DNA of 14,049 bases from DATARH01 sp035504075 (GCA_035504075.1 DATJSO010000049.1:1-14049), one strand, 5' to 3'; positions 6,113 to 14,026 are shown, counted from the stretch's first letter. Program-made: numbers and translations. The notes: generated by a model not told the origin, from the sequence alone.

Positions 6113-7078
6113 TCAGCGCAGCCCGAGCCGTGTCAATGCCGCCAGCGCCGCCGCGGCGCAGCGCTCCGGCGCCTCGAGTTGCAGCAAATGGCTGGTGCCG
6201 GGAATGGCGCGGTAATCAAAGCCGCCCTCGGCGGCCAGTGCACGGTTTGCGAGCGCCGTCGGCGCCGGGTAAGGCGCCTCGGGATCGGCGGCGATGAGGG
6301 TGACCGGCACCGCCACGTCGCGGCGCCGCGGCCACAGACCAAGGCCGACGCCTTGCCGATACATCGAGGCTTCGAGTTCGCGCGGACAGGCGAGCGCCCA
6401 GCTTGCCGCCGCCTCCCCACGGCGCAGCACGGCGGCGGCCATGGCCAAGGACGTGCCGGGCGGCCAGCGCCGGCCGGAGCGCGTCGCGGCATATTCGGCC
6501 GCGAGTTCTTCGCTCGCCGCAAAGCGGTCGCGCCGGTTGTCTGCCCACGCCGCCAGCTTTTCTTCGTAGCCGCGCATCGCCCGGTAGACCGGATGGCCTG
6601 CGGGCGGCACGTTCGGCGGGTCGAACAGCACCAGCGCGTCGAAGCCGTCGCGCTGCCCGGCCGTTATCATCAGCAGCATCAGCGCGGCCTGCGCCGACAT
6701 CGAATGGAACAGGCCGGCCGCGGGCTTGGCGCCGAATTCCGCGCGCACGGCCGCGCCGAGCGCCGCCATGTCCTCGACCATGTGCGCGTAATCATGGTGG
6801 CTCGGCTCGGCGCGCGGGTTCTGCCCGTGGCTGCGCATGTCGAACAAGACAAGATCGAAATCGGCGGTAAAATGCTCCCAGAACCGGTTATAGCCGTCGA
6901 TCGCGAAACCGTTGCCATGGCTGAGATAGAGCCGCACCGGCGCCTGCGGGTTGCCGTGCCGCCGCAGCCGCAGCACCGCCCCGTCGCCGCTCGTTACGGC
7001 GAGTTCCGCGCGCGGGGTTGCGACGGCCGGCCGGTCAGCCGCGGCCGGGATAACTGACCGCCATGCCGGCGCGGACAT
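6113..7078 (-). CDS. Alpha/beta hydrolase
   Basis: This 321-residue protein has the alpha/beta-hydrolase layout. SHGNGF at 53-58 is the oxyanion-hole loop after a strand (VRLYL). DMRSHG at 80-85 is the common loop before the second helix. The nucleophile elbow is HSMSA at 125-129 with Ser126; the usual pattern is GxSxG, so both glycines are replaced. Asp265 (AADPEAP) and His297 (GTSHLLQ) fit the other two triad positions. The family includes esterases, epoxide hydrolases, haloalkane dehalogenases and C-C bond hydrolases; a Ser nucleophile argues against the dehalogenase and epoxide hydrolase types. The substrate is unknown. The ATG at 7078 lies 44 bases inside the end of the DUF169 gene, and no in-frame ATG closer to the conserved region was seen, so the two genes are probably translated from one message. 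Confidence 0.85.
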   Translation of the reverse strand: MSAPAWRSVIPAAADRPAVATPRAELAVTSGDGAVLRLRRHGNPQAPVRLYLSHGNGFAIDGYNRFWEHFTADFDLVLFDMRSHGQNPRAEPSHHDYAHMVEDMAALGAAVRAEFGAKPAAGLFHSMSAQAALMLLMITAGQRDGFDALVLFDPPNVPPAGHPVYRAMRGYEEKLAAWADNRRDRFAASEELAAEYAATRSGRRWPPGTSLAMAAAVLRRGEAAASWALACPRELEASMYRQGVGLGLWPRRRDVAVPVTLIAADPEAPYPAPTALANRALAAEGGFDYRAIPGTSHLLQLEAPERCAAAALAALTRLGLR

Positions 7079-7805
7079 CCTGCTGGATGCCGTATTGCGG
7101 GAACGGATAGCGCAGCCCGTTTTTCGCCAGGGCTTCCATGCCGGCGATGGCCTTCGGCAGGTAGTCGGGCGGCAGCGCCATCAGCATCTCGTCATCGAGC
7201 ACGCCACCGTAACGGCGCTCGGCAAAGCACGGAATCGACAGGCTCGGCGTGCGCGTCTTCAACGCGCGCCCCCAGGAGTCGGCGCACGCCGATTCGCCGA
7301 CGACGCTCCATTCGAAACGCTTATAGCCGGCCCATTGCAGCCCGTTGATAAAGTAGATCATCGCCCCCGGCGTCGCATAGAACAGCGCGATGTCGGGCGG
7401 ATCGAGACGGCCGCCGGCGAGCGGCGCCAGCGCCAGCGCCTCGTATCGCCCGTCGGGGACGCATTCCATCGCCGCCTGATGCGCGCCTGCATCCGCTTCG
7501 CTGCTGTACCAGACACCGACCATGTGCTTGCCGGAGCGCCACGCGGCATCCTTCGCGTTGCCGAGTCCGACGACAGCGCGGCATTGCGCGCCGACCAGGT
7601 CGTCGGCAGTGACGCCCAGTGTCCAGCCGAGCCGCGCCGCCTGCCCCACTAGCTGGTCGAGCGTATGCACCGCGGTCGGACGGCGGATGCGCGCGATCGC
7701 CTCCATGTCGGCGCGCCGGTCGAACAGTTTCATCGCGAACGGAAACGAGCGCAATCGTAACAGGCGCTCGAGATCGCCGCTGATCTTTGCCCAATCCTGA
7801 TGCAT
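7035..7805 (-). CDS. DUF169 family protein
   Basis: This 256-residue protein resembles the DUF169 family (PF02596), whose function is not established. The N-terminal pattern, LERLLRLRSFPFAMKLFD at about residues 12-29, is typical: an amphipathic helix followed by a strand stating acceptable substrates or cofactors in no known way. Further blocks such as GVTADDLVGAQCRAVVGL (about 64-81) and a Pro/Asp-rich middle (LDPPDIALFYATPGAM) fit the family. There are no transmembrane segments or signal peptide, so it is probably cytoplasmic. The start is ATG 7805; the only strong ribosome-binding-like sequence, GAGGAGG, lies 20 bases upstream, farther than normal, and no closer start exists. It sits 61 bases after the zinc-ribbon gene and overlaps the alpha/beta hydrolase gene by 44 bases. 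Confidence 0.78.
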   Translation of the reverse strand: MHQDWAKISGDLERLLRLRSFPFAMKLFDRRADMEAIARIRRPTAVHTLDQLVGQAARLGWTLGVTADDLVGAQCRAVVGLGNAKDAAWRSGKHMVGVWYSSEADAGAHQAAMECVPDGRYEALALAPLAGGRLDPPDIALFYATPGAMIYFINGLQWAGYKRFEWSVVGESACADSWGRALKTRTPSLSIPCFAERRYGGVLDDEMLMALPPDYLPKAIAGMEALAKNGLRYPFPQYGIQQDVRAGMAVSYPGRG

Positions 7806-7866
7806 CGTTTTATCTGTCGCTGCGTCCTCCTCGGGAGCCCAATCTTCGGCGCCGCGGCGGCCGAGG

Positions 7867-8763
7867 TCAATCGGTCGCGAAGGTCACGGCGACCCCGGTC
7901 GCAGCGCCGCTCGGATGCTCGAAAACGGCGTTGAAATGAGCGGAAGCGCCGGGTGCCAATCTGACGACCGGCGGGTCGATCACCTGCGAGGTGAGCGCCG
8001 CCTCGTGACGGTCGCGCAACGTCACGCGCAGCGGCGGGATGCGGCGGACAACCGCGGCCCTGTTGACGATAGCGCCATTGATGACAAGCGCATCGCCGGT
8101 GCGCTGCGGCGACAACGTCACCTTGAGGCCGGCACCGGCGGGCGGGGCGAGGTCGGCCACCACCGGTGCCGGCGCGGCGGCCGGCCATATCGTGGCGAGG
8201 CGATCGCGCGCCAGGAACGCAACGAGCGCGATCGCCGCCGCCAATCCCGCCAACCCCAGCCCGGCGGCGAGCGGCCCAACGCGGCGTGCCGCGGCCGTCG
8301 GGATAGCCGCCATCGCATCGTCGCGGGAAGGCAGCGCCCCGAGCGGCTGCACGGTCGGCGCGTCGGCGCGCAGGATCGGCGGCGGCGCGTCGAGCCGCGG
8401 CACGCGACGCAGCCGCGTCGCCCCGGCTGGGTCATCAAAACCGGCGGCATCAAAACCGGCGGCATCAAAACCGGCGGCATCATGATCGGCGCCATCGAGG
8501 CCGAGGGCTTCGATCGCGAGTTGCTCACCGGCCGATCGCAGGCGGGGCGGCTCGCGGGAGAACGCCGGAACATCGAGCCGATCCGCGGCGCTGAGCGGCG
8601 CCGTCGGCGACAAGCTCGCCTCGGCAACAGGTGGCGGCGCCTCGCGTCGGTATTGCCATACGGTGCCGCACTGGGCACAGCGCAGGCGGCGGCCGGACGC
8701 GCCGGCGAGCGCGGCCGCGCCGACCCGAAAACGCGTTGTGCAGGCAGGACAAGCGAGGATCAC
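7867..8763 (-). CDS. MJ0042-type zinc-ribbon membrane protein
   Basis: This 298-residue protein opens with ILACPACTTRFRV and has a second pair, CAQCGTVW, at about residues 27-34. The four Cys form the MJ0042 zinc ribbon (PF13717/PF13719), common at the N-terminus of alphaproteobacterial membrane proteins. A Pro/Ala-rich linker with three copies of AAGFD follows, then one membrane helix (about 183-203, LAAGLGLAGLAAAIALVAFL). A C-terminal domain (about 220-298) has the beta-rich look of DUF3426, including LVINGAIVNRAA and LRVTLRD. The GTG at 8763 is preferred because family members usually start two to four residues before the first Cys, and AGGGGGG lies just upstream. ATGs at 8850 and 8847 would add 28-29 residues with no family resemblance. 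The role is unknown; a zinc-binding cytoplasmic end and an exported C-terminal domain are inferred. Confidence 0.75.
   Translation of the reverse strand: MILACPACTTRFRVGAAALAGASGRRLRCAQCGTVWQYRREAPPPVAEASLSPTAPLSAADRLDVPAFSREPPRLRSAGEQLAIEALGLDGADHDAAGFDAAGFDAAGFDDPAGATRLRRVPRLDAPPPILRADAPTVQPLGALPSRDDAMAAIPTAAARRVGPLAAGLGLAGLAAAIALVAFLARDRLATIWPAAAPAPVVADLAPPAGAGLKVTLSPQRTGDALVINGAIVNRAAVVRRIPPLRVTLRDRHEAALTSQVIDPPVVRLAPGASAHFNAVFEHPSGAATGVAVTFATD
8433..8477. repeat. Three perfect tandem copies of a 15-bp unit
   Basis: The unit CATCAAAACCGGCGG occurs three times head to tail inside the zinc-ribbon gene, and a degenerate fourth unit (CATCATGATCGGCGC) follows. On the coding strand each unit gives AAGFD, so the protein carries AAGFDAAGFDAAGFD in its linker. 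The unit is a multiple of three, so changes in copy number would keep the frame. Confidence 0.95.
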
Positions 8764-9062
8764 CGCACCCCCCTGCTGCAGCGCGGCAGACGCGGCCGGT
8801 AGGTTCGGGAAGCGGGCGGCGGGGTAACGGGAAAGCGGGTCGGTCATCATTCTGCCATGACGCTGGTGGGCCGGCCGGCGGCCGCATCCAGCGTATCGCC
8901 GGGCGGCGCGGCCGGGTAATGATTGCGGATTTGCCGGCGGTTGTCGATCGGCCGGGATAACGCAGTGATTTAAGAGCGCCGCGTCGCGATAGCGCCTTGA
9001 CTCGGCGACTCGCGCCCGGCAGTTTCGCGATGCACAAAGAGTTGATCGGGAGGGAAGCGTCG
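8764..9062. promoter_or_regulatory. Divergent intergenic region between zinc-ribbon gene and liv operon
   Basis: This stretch of about 300 bases must hold promoters for both divergent transcripts: the zinc-ribbon/DUF169/hydrolase set to the left and the transporter operon to the right. If the zinc-ribbon protein starts at 8850, the region shrinks to about 210 bases. No clear -35/-10 pair, operator palindrome or riboswitch was recognised; a TTGACT near 8995 has no convincing -10 partner. Confidence 0.5.
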
Positions 9063-9110
9063 ATGGCGAAGGCTCGCCGGATCCGGCCAGCGGCGGCGCG
9101 TCGTGGCTAG
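9063..9110 (+). CDS. Possible 15-codon leader ORF overlapping livG
   Basis: An ATG at 9063 follows GGGAGGGAAG at a good distance (about nine bases), the best ribosome-binding site in this part of the window. It opens a frame of 15 codons (MAKARRIRPAAARRG) ending at TAG 9108-9110. It overlaps the GTG start of livG (9103) in GTGGCTAG. The livG start itself has no good ribosome-binding site. The simplest reading is translational coupling of livG to the leader. The peptide is Arg/Ala-rich without a run of a regulatory amino acid, so classic attenuation is not supported. Confidence 0.4.
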   Translation: MAKARRIRPAAARRG

Positions 9111-9963
9111 TGCCGCGGCGGCGCGCTCGGACGAGCCGGCGTTTGCCGCTGCGGCATCGATCCCGCTGCTGGAAATCCGCGACGTGGCCTTGCGCTTCGG
9201 CGGCATCGTCGCGCTTGACGGCGTCTCGCTGACACTGGAAGACGGCCAGATCCTCGGCCTGATCGGACCAAACGGCGCCGGCAAGACGACGTTGTTCAAC
9301 TGTGTCAGCCGGCTTTACACCCCCAATCGCGGCGACATCCTGTTTAACGGCCGCTCGATGCTCGACCGGCCGCCGCACCGCATCGCCGAGATCGGCATCG
9401 GCCGCACGTTCCAGAACCTCGCGTTGTTTGAGCCGCAATCCGTGCTCGACAATATTCGCCTCGGCGCCCACACCCGCAGCCGCGGCGACTTTGTCAGCGA
9501 CACGTTCAAGTTGCCCTGGGTGCGCCGGCAGGAAGCCGCGATCGGCGAAACCGCCCGCTCGCTCATTCAGATGCTCGAACTCGAAGATGTCGCGATGCGC
9601 CCGGCCGGCGGTCTGCCGCTCGGCACCCGCAAGCGGGTCGAACTGGCACGGGCACTGGCCGGCAGACCGAAGCTGCTGTTGCTCGATGAGCCGGCCGGCG
9701 GGCTCAACCATCGCGAAGTCGGCGAACTCGGCGTTCTTATCCGCCGCATTCGCGACGAGCGGGCGGTCAGCGTGCTGCTCGTCGAGCATCATATGAGCCT
9801 TGTCATGTCGACGTCCGACAAGGTCGTCGCGCTCGATTTCGGCCGCAAGATCGCCGAAGGCACGCCGGCCGAGGTGCAGCAGCATCCGGCCGTCATCGAG
9901 GCCTATCTCGGCACCGGCAGAAGCCACCCGATCGAACAGGCCGCCGGGATGCCCGTCCAATGA
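9103..9963 (+). CDS. livG: Branched-chain amino-acid-type ABC transporter ATPase LivG
   Basis: This 286-residue ATPase of a HAAT-type importer has Walker A GPNGAGKTT at 55-63, Q-loop RTFQN near 107, a variant signature LPLGTRKRVELARAL from about 173 (LivG proteins usually have LPYGxQRR or similar rather than LSGGQ), Walker B LLLLDEP near 192, and an H-loop in LLVEHHM. The long spacing between Q-loop and signature, with an insert after NIRLGAH, is typical of LivG as opposed to LivF. It would bind ATP on the cytoplasmic face and pair with LivF. The start is the GTG at 9103; the first 20 residues are Ala-rich and outside the conserved fold. There is no upstream ATG in frame. It is the first transporter gene of the operon; its stop overlaps the livF start in ATGA. 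Confidence 0.92.
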   Translation: MASAAAARSDEPAFAAAASIPLLEIRDVALRFGGIVALDGVSLTLEDGQILGLIGPNGAGKTTLFNCVSRLYTPNRGDILFNGRSMLDRPPHRIAEIGIGRTFQNLALFEPQSVLDNIRLGAHTRSRGDFVSDTFKLPWVRRQEAAIGETARSLIQMLELEDVAMRPAGGLPLGTRKRVELARALAGRPKLLLLDEPAGGLNHREVGELGVLIRRIRDERAVSVLLVEHHMSLVMSTSDKVVALDFGRKIAEGTPAEVQQHPAVIEAYLGTGRSHPIEQAAGMPVQ

Positions 9964-10667
9964 TGCTCACGGTTGACGGGGTCAATGCGTATTACGGCGA
10001 GCAGCAGGCGCTGTTCGGCATCAGCTTCGGTATCGACGAGGGCGGCGTGCGGACGCTGCTCGGCGCCAACGGCGCCGGCAAGACGACGGTACTGCGAGCG
10101 CTGTGCGGCATGGTTCGGACGAGCGGCGAGATCCGCTTTGACGGCAAAGCGATTGCCGGCTGGGCGACGGAAAATGTCGCGCGGCTCGGCGTCGCCCATG
10201 TGCCGGACGGACGCGGCACGTTTGTCCGCCTGACGGTCGAGGAAAATCTGCAGCTCGGCGCGATGACGCGCCGCGACCGCGCCGCGATCGCGGCCGACAT
10301 CGAACGCATCTACGGCCATTTCCCGCGCCTGAAGGAGCGGCGGCGGCAGCAGGCGGGCACCTTGTCGGGCGGCGAACAGCAGATGCTGGCCGTCGGGCGG
10401 GCGCTGATGCTGCGGCCGCGGCTGCTGTTGCTCGACGAGCCGTCGTTCGGCCTCGCGCCGCTGATCGTCGAAGAGCTGTTTCAGATCCTGCGCCAGATCA
10501 ACCGCGACACCGGCGTCGCGATGCTGATCGTCGAGCAGAACGCGGCATTGGCGCTGGAACTCGCCGAGCACGCCTATCTCCTCGAAACCGGCCGCATCGT
10601 CATGGACGGCGCGGCGGCGGAAATCGGTGCCGACGAAGGCGTGCGCCGCGCCTATCTCGGCTATTGA
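9960..10667 (+). CDS. livF: Branched-chain amino-acid-type ABC transporter ATPase LivF
   Basis: This 235-residue ATPase has Walker A GANGAGKTT at 35-43, signature LSGGEQQML near 134, Walker B LLLLDEPSFGLAP near 154, and an H-loop in the VEQN sequence. VEQN in place of VEHH, together with the short length and the SFGLAP element, identifies the LivF type. It forms a heterodimer with LivG to power LivH/LivM. The ATG at 9960 overlaps the livG stop by four bases; a second ATG follows at once at 9963. The gene ends 13 bases before livH. Confidence 0.93.
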   Translation: MMLTVDGVNAYYGEQQALFGISFGIDEGGVRTLLGANGAGKTTVLRALCGMVRTSGEIRFDGKAIAGWATENVARLGVAHVPDGRGTFVRLTVEENLQLGAMTRRDRAAIAADIERIYGHFPRLKERRRQQAGTLSGGEQQMLAVGRALMLRPRLLLLDEPSFGLAPLIVEELFQILRQINRDTGVAMLIVEQNAALALELAEHAYLLETGRIVMDGAAAEIGADEGVRRAYLGY

Positions 10668-10680
10668 GCGGGGGCCGGCG

Positions 10681-11559
10681 ATGCAATTGCTGCTGCAACA
10701 GATCATGGCGGGCCTCGCCAACGGGGCGATTTATGCCGGCATGGCGCTTGCGGTCGTGATGATCTTTCTGGCGATCGACCATCTGAATTTCGCGCAAGGC
10801 GAGATGGCGACATTCTCGACTTTTGTCGCTTGGCAGCTGCTGGCGTGGGGCTTCCCCTACTGGATCGCCTTCGTCCTCGTCGTCATGCTGTCGTTCGTCG
10901 GCGGCATCGCGATCGAGCGGATCCTATTCAAGCCGCTGCACAAGGCGTCGATCCTCAGTCAACTCGTCGCATTCATCGCGCTGTTCAGCATCCTGAACAG
11001 CGGCGACGGGTATATCTGGGACTACACGATCAAGACGTTCCCGACGCCGTTCGGCACGCGCCCGCTGTTCGGCAGCGTGCTGATCGACACGCATGAAGCC
11101 GGGATGATCGGCGTGACGCTGGTGGTGCTGCTGCTGATCTACGGGTTTTTCCGCGGCACGCGGCTGGGCTTGGCGATGCGCGCCGCCGCCCAAAACCCGG
11201 AATCAGCGCGCCTCGTCGGCATCCGCGTCGGCTGGATGACGGCGCTCGGCTGGGGCCTGGCGGCGGCGATCGGCGCCGTCGGCGGCATGCTGATCGCACC
11301 GGTCGTGTTTCTCGAACCGAACATGATGTTCGGCGTGTTGCTGTACGGCTTTGCCGGCGCCGTACTGGGCGGTCTGACGAGCCCGGGGGGTGCCGTGATC
11401 GGCGGCTTCGCCGTCGGCATCATCGAGAACCTGGCCGGCACCTTCGTCCCCTATATTGGCCGCGACCTGAAACTGACGATCGCGCTCATTGTGATCGTCG
11501 CGGTGCTGATGGTGCGGCCCGCCGGAATCTTTGGCCGCATGACGGTGAGCCGGGTATGA
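10681..11559 (+). CDS. livH: Branched-chain amino-acid-type ABC transporter permease LivH
   Basis: This 292-residue inner-membrane permease (PF02653) has about eight hydrophobic helices. LANGAIYAGMALAVVMIF and the following DHLNFAQGEMATF are the conserved N-terminal LivH blocks. AMRAAAQNPESARLVGI is the cytoplasmic loop that contacts the ATPases. The start ATG 10681 is preferred to an in-frame ATG at 10627 because it follows GCGGGGG and the upstream codons lie within livF. It ends in an ATGA overlap with livM. Confidence 0.93.
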   Translation: MQLLLQQIMAGLANGAIYAGMALAVVMIFLAIDHLNFAQGEMATFSTFVAWQLLAWGFPYWIAFVLVVMLSFVGGIAIERILFKPLHKASILSQLVAFIALFSILNSGDGYIWDYTIKTFPTPFGTRPLFGSVLIDTHEAGMIGVTLVVLLLIYGFFRGTRLGLAMRAAAQNPESARLVGIRVGWMTALGWGLAAAIGAVGGMLIAPVVFLEPNMMFGVLLYGFAGAVLGGLTSPGGAVIGGFAVGIIENLAGTFVPYIGRDLKLTIALIVIVAVLMVRPAGIFGRMTVSRV

Positions 11560-12758
11560 CGACACCGCAGCAGGAGACGGTGCCGTTCGGCGCCGCCGCG
11601 GCGAGCGGCGCGCGGCGGCCGACATGGCCGCAGACCCGCCATTGGGTTTTGGCTGCCGCATTGGCGGTCGCGATCGCCGCGCCGTTTTTCTTTCATGGCT
11701 TTGTCATATTCCAGTTGACCGAAGTCATGATTTACGGACTGGCGATCCTCGGCCTCAATCTACTGACCGGCTTCAACGGACAGTTCTCGGTCGGGCATGG
11801 CGCCTTCTACGGCCTCGGCGCCTATGTCACCGCGATCATGATGCAGCGCTGGGGCATTGCCTATTACTGGACATTGCCGGCGGCCGGCGGCGTCTGCTTT
11901 GTCGTCGGCGTCCTCGTCGGGTTGCCGGCGCTGCGCCTGCAGGGACTTTATCTGGCGCTGGTCACGTTCGCCGCGGCGGTCGCGCTGCCGCAGTTGCTGA
12001 AGTTTCACGGCTTTGAAGGCTGGACCGGCGGCGTGCAGGGGATCGTCGTCGATCAGCCGGACGTCCCCGGCTTTTTGCCGATCAGCGCCGACCAATGGCT
12101 GTACTTCTTCACGCTGGGCGTCATGCTGCTGATGTTCGCGGGCGCCTCCAACCTGATCAGGAGCCGCACCGGCCGCGCCATCATGGCGATCCGCGACCAC
12201 CCGATCGCCGCGGCCGCGATGGGCATCAACGCGCCCGTCTACAAGACGCTGACCTTCGGCGTCAGCGCGCTCTATACCGGCGTTGCCGGCGCCTTGGGCG
12301 CGCTCGCCGTGCAGTTCGTCGCGCCGGACAGCTTCACCCTCTTTTTGTCGATCTCGTTCCTGGTCGGCCTCATCATCGGCGGCATGGGGTCGCTGCCCGG
12401 CTGCCTGTTCGGCGGATTGTTTGTGCTGTATGTGCCGAACATCGCGGAAAGCGTGTCGCGGGGCCTGGCGGGCGCGGTCTACGGCGTCATCATGCTGCTC
12501 GTCATCTTCGCGATGCCGTCCGGGGCGGCAGGATTTGTGCGGCACGCGGCCGGCTACCTGTCACGGTGGCGCAACCCGCCGCCAGAGCCGGCAGGACAGA
12601 ACCTCGCTGCGCCGCAAAACGCGTATATCGGCCAGCAACAAGCCGCGGGTTTCGCCGTGCGGCAACCCCCGGGAATTGTCGAAGAACAGGCGTTGAGGAT
12701 CACCGCGCAGGAGGCGCTGACCACCGCCAAACAGGAGCGATCGAGGAAACCCAAATGA
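11556..12758 (+). CDS. livM: Branched-chain amino-acid-type ABC transporter permease LivM
   Basis: This 400-residue permease (PF02653) has an N-terminal hydrophilic stretch of about 28 residues, then about ten hydrophobic helices. Conserved blocks include GLNLLTGFNGQFSVGHGAFY (about 66-85), LRLQGLYLALVTFA, and the ATPase-contact loop GRAIMAIRDHPIAAAAMGI (about 207-225). GGMGSLPGCLFGG is the usual C-terminal LivM motif. The membrane part ends near residue 335; a 61-residue Gln/Ala/Pro-rich tail follows that LivM proteins generally lack. LivM pairs with LivH to form the channel. The start overlaps the livH stop in ATGA; the stop overlaps the next gene in the same way. Confidence 0.92.
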   Translation: MTTPQQETVPFGAAAASGARRPTWPQTRHWVLAAALAVAIAAPFFFHGFVIFQLTEVMIYGLAILGLNLLTGFNGQFSVGHGAFYGLGAYVTAIMMQRWGIAYYWTLPAAGGVCFVVGVLVGLPALRLQGLYLALVTFAAAVALPQLLKFHGFEGWTGGVQGIVVDQPDVPGFLPISADQWLYFFTLGVMLLMFAGASNLIRSRTGRAIMAIRDHPIAAAAMGINAPVYKTLTFGVSALYTGVAGALGALAVQFVAPDSFTLFLSISFLVGLIIGGMGSLPGCLFGGLFVLYVPNIAESVSRGLAGAVYGVIMLLVIFAMPSGAAGFVRHAAGYLSRWRNPPPEPAGQNLAAPQNAYIGQQQAAGFAVRQPPGIVEEQALRITAQEALTTAKQERSRKPK

Positions 12759-13993
12759 AACATCCGACACGCCGCCGCATCCTTGCCGCAGCGCCTACCG
12801 TGCTGGCCCTCGGCGGCCCGCTCTTTATCGCCAGGCCGGCGCGCGCCGCGAAAAACTACGGCCCCGGCGTCACCGACAGCGAGATCAAGATCGGCAATAC
12901 CGGCCCATACAGCGGCCCGGCCTCATCCTATTCGTCGGTTCCGAAGTCCGAGGTCGCGTACTGGAAGATGATCAACGACCAGGGCGGCATCAACGGCCGC
13001 AAGATCAACTACATCTCCTATGATGATGCCTATACGCCGCCGAAGACGGTCGAGATGGTGCGCAAGCTGGTCGAGCAGGATCATGTACTGCTGGTTGCGA
13101 GCACCCTTGGCACGCCGACCAGCAGCGCTGTCTGGCACTATTTGAACCAGCATCAGGTACCGCAGCTGTTTGTCGCAAGCGGCGCGACCAAATGGGACGA
13201 CCCGAAGGGCCATCCCTGGACGATCGGCTGGCAGCCCAATTACCAGAGCGAGGGGCGCATCTACGCCGCCTACGCCTTGAAGGAAAAGCCCGACGGCAAG
13301 ATCGGCATCCTCTACCAGGACGACGATTTCGGGAAGGATTACCTGAAAGGACTGACCGACGGGCTCGGCTCCAAGGCGGCCGCGATGCTCAAGGTGAAGG
13401 CATCCTACGAAACCACCGACGCGACCGTCGACTCGCAGGTCATCAGCATGAAGGCGGCCGGCTGCGACGTGTTCGTCAACACAGCGATCCCGAAATTCGC
13501 GGCCCAGGCGATCAAAAAGGCGGCCGAGATCGCCTGGAAGCCGCTGCACATCCTGAGCAGCATCGGCAGTTCGGTCGGCGCGACGCTGAAACCTGCCGGG
13601 TTCGACAACTCGGAGGGCATCATCTCGGATTTCTACCTGAAAGACCCGACCGACCCGAGATGGCAGAACGATGCCGGCTACAAATGGTGGGTGGCGTTCA
13701 TGAACAAATATCTGCCCGGCGCCGACCAGACCGATGGCGGCTACGTTGCCGGCAGCATGCTCGCGGCAACGCTCGCCCAGGTGCTGAAGCAGTGCGGCGA
13801 CGATCTGACTCGCGAAAATGTCATGAAGCAGGCGGCCAGCCTGCACAATTTCACGGTGCCGATGCTGTTGCCGGGGATCACGATCAACACCAGCCCGACC
13901 GATTTCGCGCCGATCAAACAAGTGCAGATGGCGCGCTTCAACAGCGGCCGCTGGCAGCTTTTCGGCCCGCTCCTGACCGGCGCCGTCGGCTGA
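12755..13993 (+). CDS. ABC transporter substrate-binding protein (LivK-like)
   Basis: This 412-residue periplasmic binding protein (Peripla_BP_6, PF13458) starts at ATG 12755 with GAGGAAA nine bases upstream, overlapping the livM stop in ATGA. Its signal peptide holds TRRRIL then a weakly hydrophobic stretch, and ends at ARPARA near residue 31. The RR and following Ile-Leu resemble a twin-arginine signal. The mature part opens with ITDSEIKIG-like residues (DSEIKIGNTGPYSGPASSY), the usual ligand-site loop of this fold, and continues with NDQGGINGRKI and YDDAYTPPKTVEMVRKLVEQD. The later GILYQDDDFGKDYLKGL is the hinge region. Similar proteins bind branched-chain amino acids, but also amides, urea or aromatic acids; the ligand is not readable here, so no livK symbol is given. 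It closes the operon. Confidence 0.9.
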   Translation: MKHPTRRRILAAAPTVLALGGPLFIARPARAAKNYGPGVTDSEIKIGNTGPYSGPASSYSSVPKSEVAYWKMINDQGGINGRKINYISYDDAYTPPKTVEMVRKLVEQDHVLLVASTLGTPTSSAVWHYLNQHQVPQLFVASGATKWDDPKGHPWTIGWQPNYQSEGRIYAAYALKEKPDGKIGILYQDDDFGKDYLKGLTDGLGSKAAAMLKVKASYETTDATVDSQVISMKAAGCDVFVNTAIPKFAAQAIKKAAEIAWKPLHILSSIGSSVGATLKPAGFDNSEGIISDFYLKDPTDPRWQNDAGYKWWVAFMNKYLPGADQTDGGYVAGSMLAATLAQVLKQCGDDLTRENVMKQAASLHNFTVPMLLPGITINTSPTDFAPIKQVQMARFNSGRWQLFGPLLTGAVG

Positions 13994-14005
13994 TCCGGCT
14001 GGCGA

Positions 14006-14026
14006 GGCGAGGCGACTCGCCTCGCC
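14006..14026 (+). terminator. Hairpin after the transporter operon
   Basis: A nine-base-pair stem (GGCGAGGCG with CGCCTCGCC) around a three-base loop begins 13 bases after the stop of the binding-protein gene. No T-run follows. A second stem (GCCGAC with GTCGGC, 14031-14047) comes right after it. Position and stem strength suggest transcription end or 3' protection; without a T-tract it is not a standard intrinsic terminator. Confidence 0.5.

Noticed and set aside
5765..7057. 430-codon plus-strand open frame
   Set aside because: It is antisense to the alpha/beta hydrolase, Arg/Gln/His-rich and without any family pattern; a typical shadow in GC-rich DNA.
8851..9960. Minus-strand open frame extending the zinc-ribbon frame to 9960 (697 codons)
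   Set aside because: The upstream part lies antisense to livG, which has all ATPase motifs; the zinc-ribbon protein starts at 8763 or 8850.
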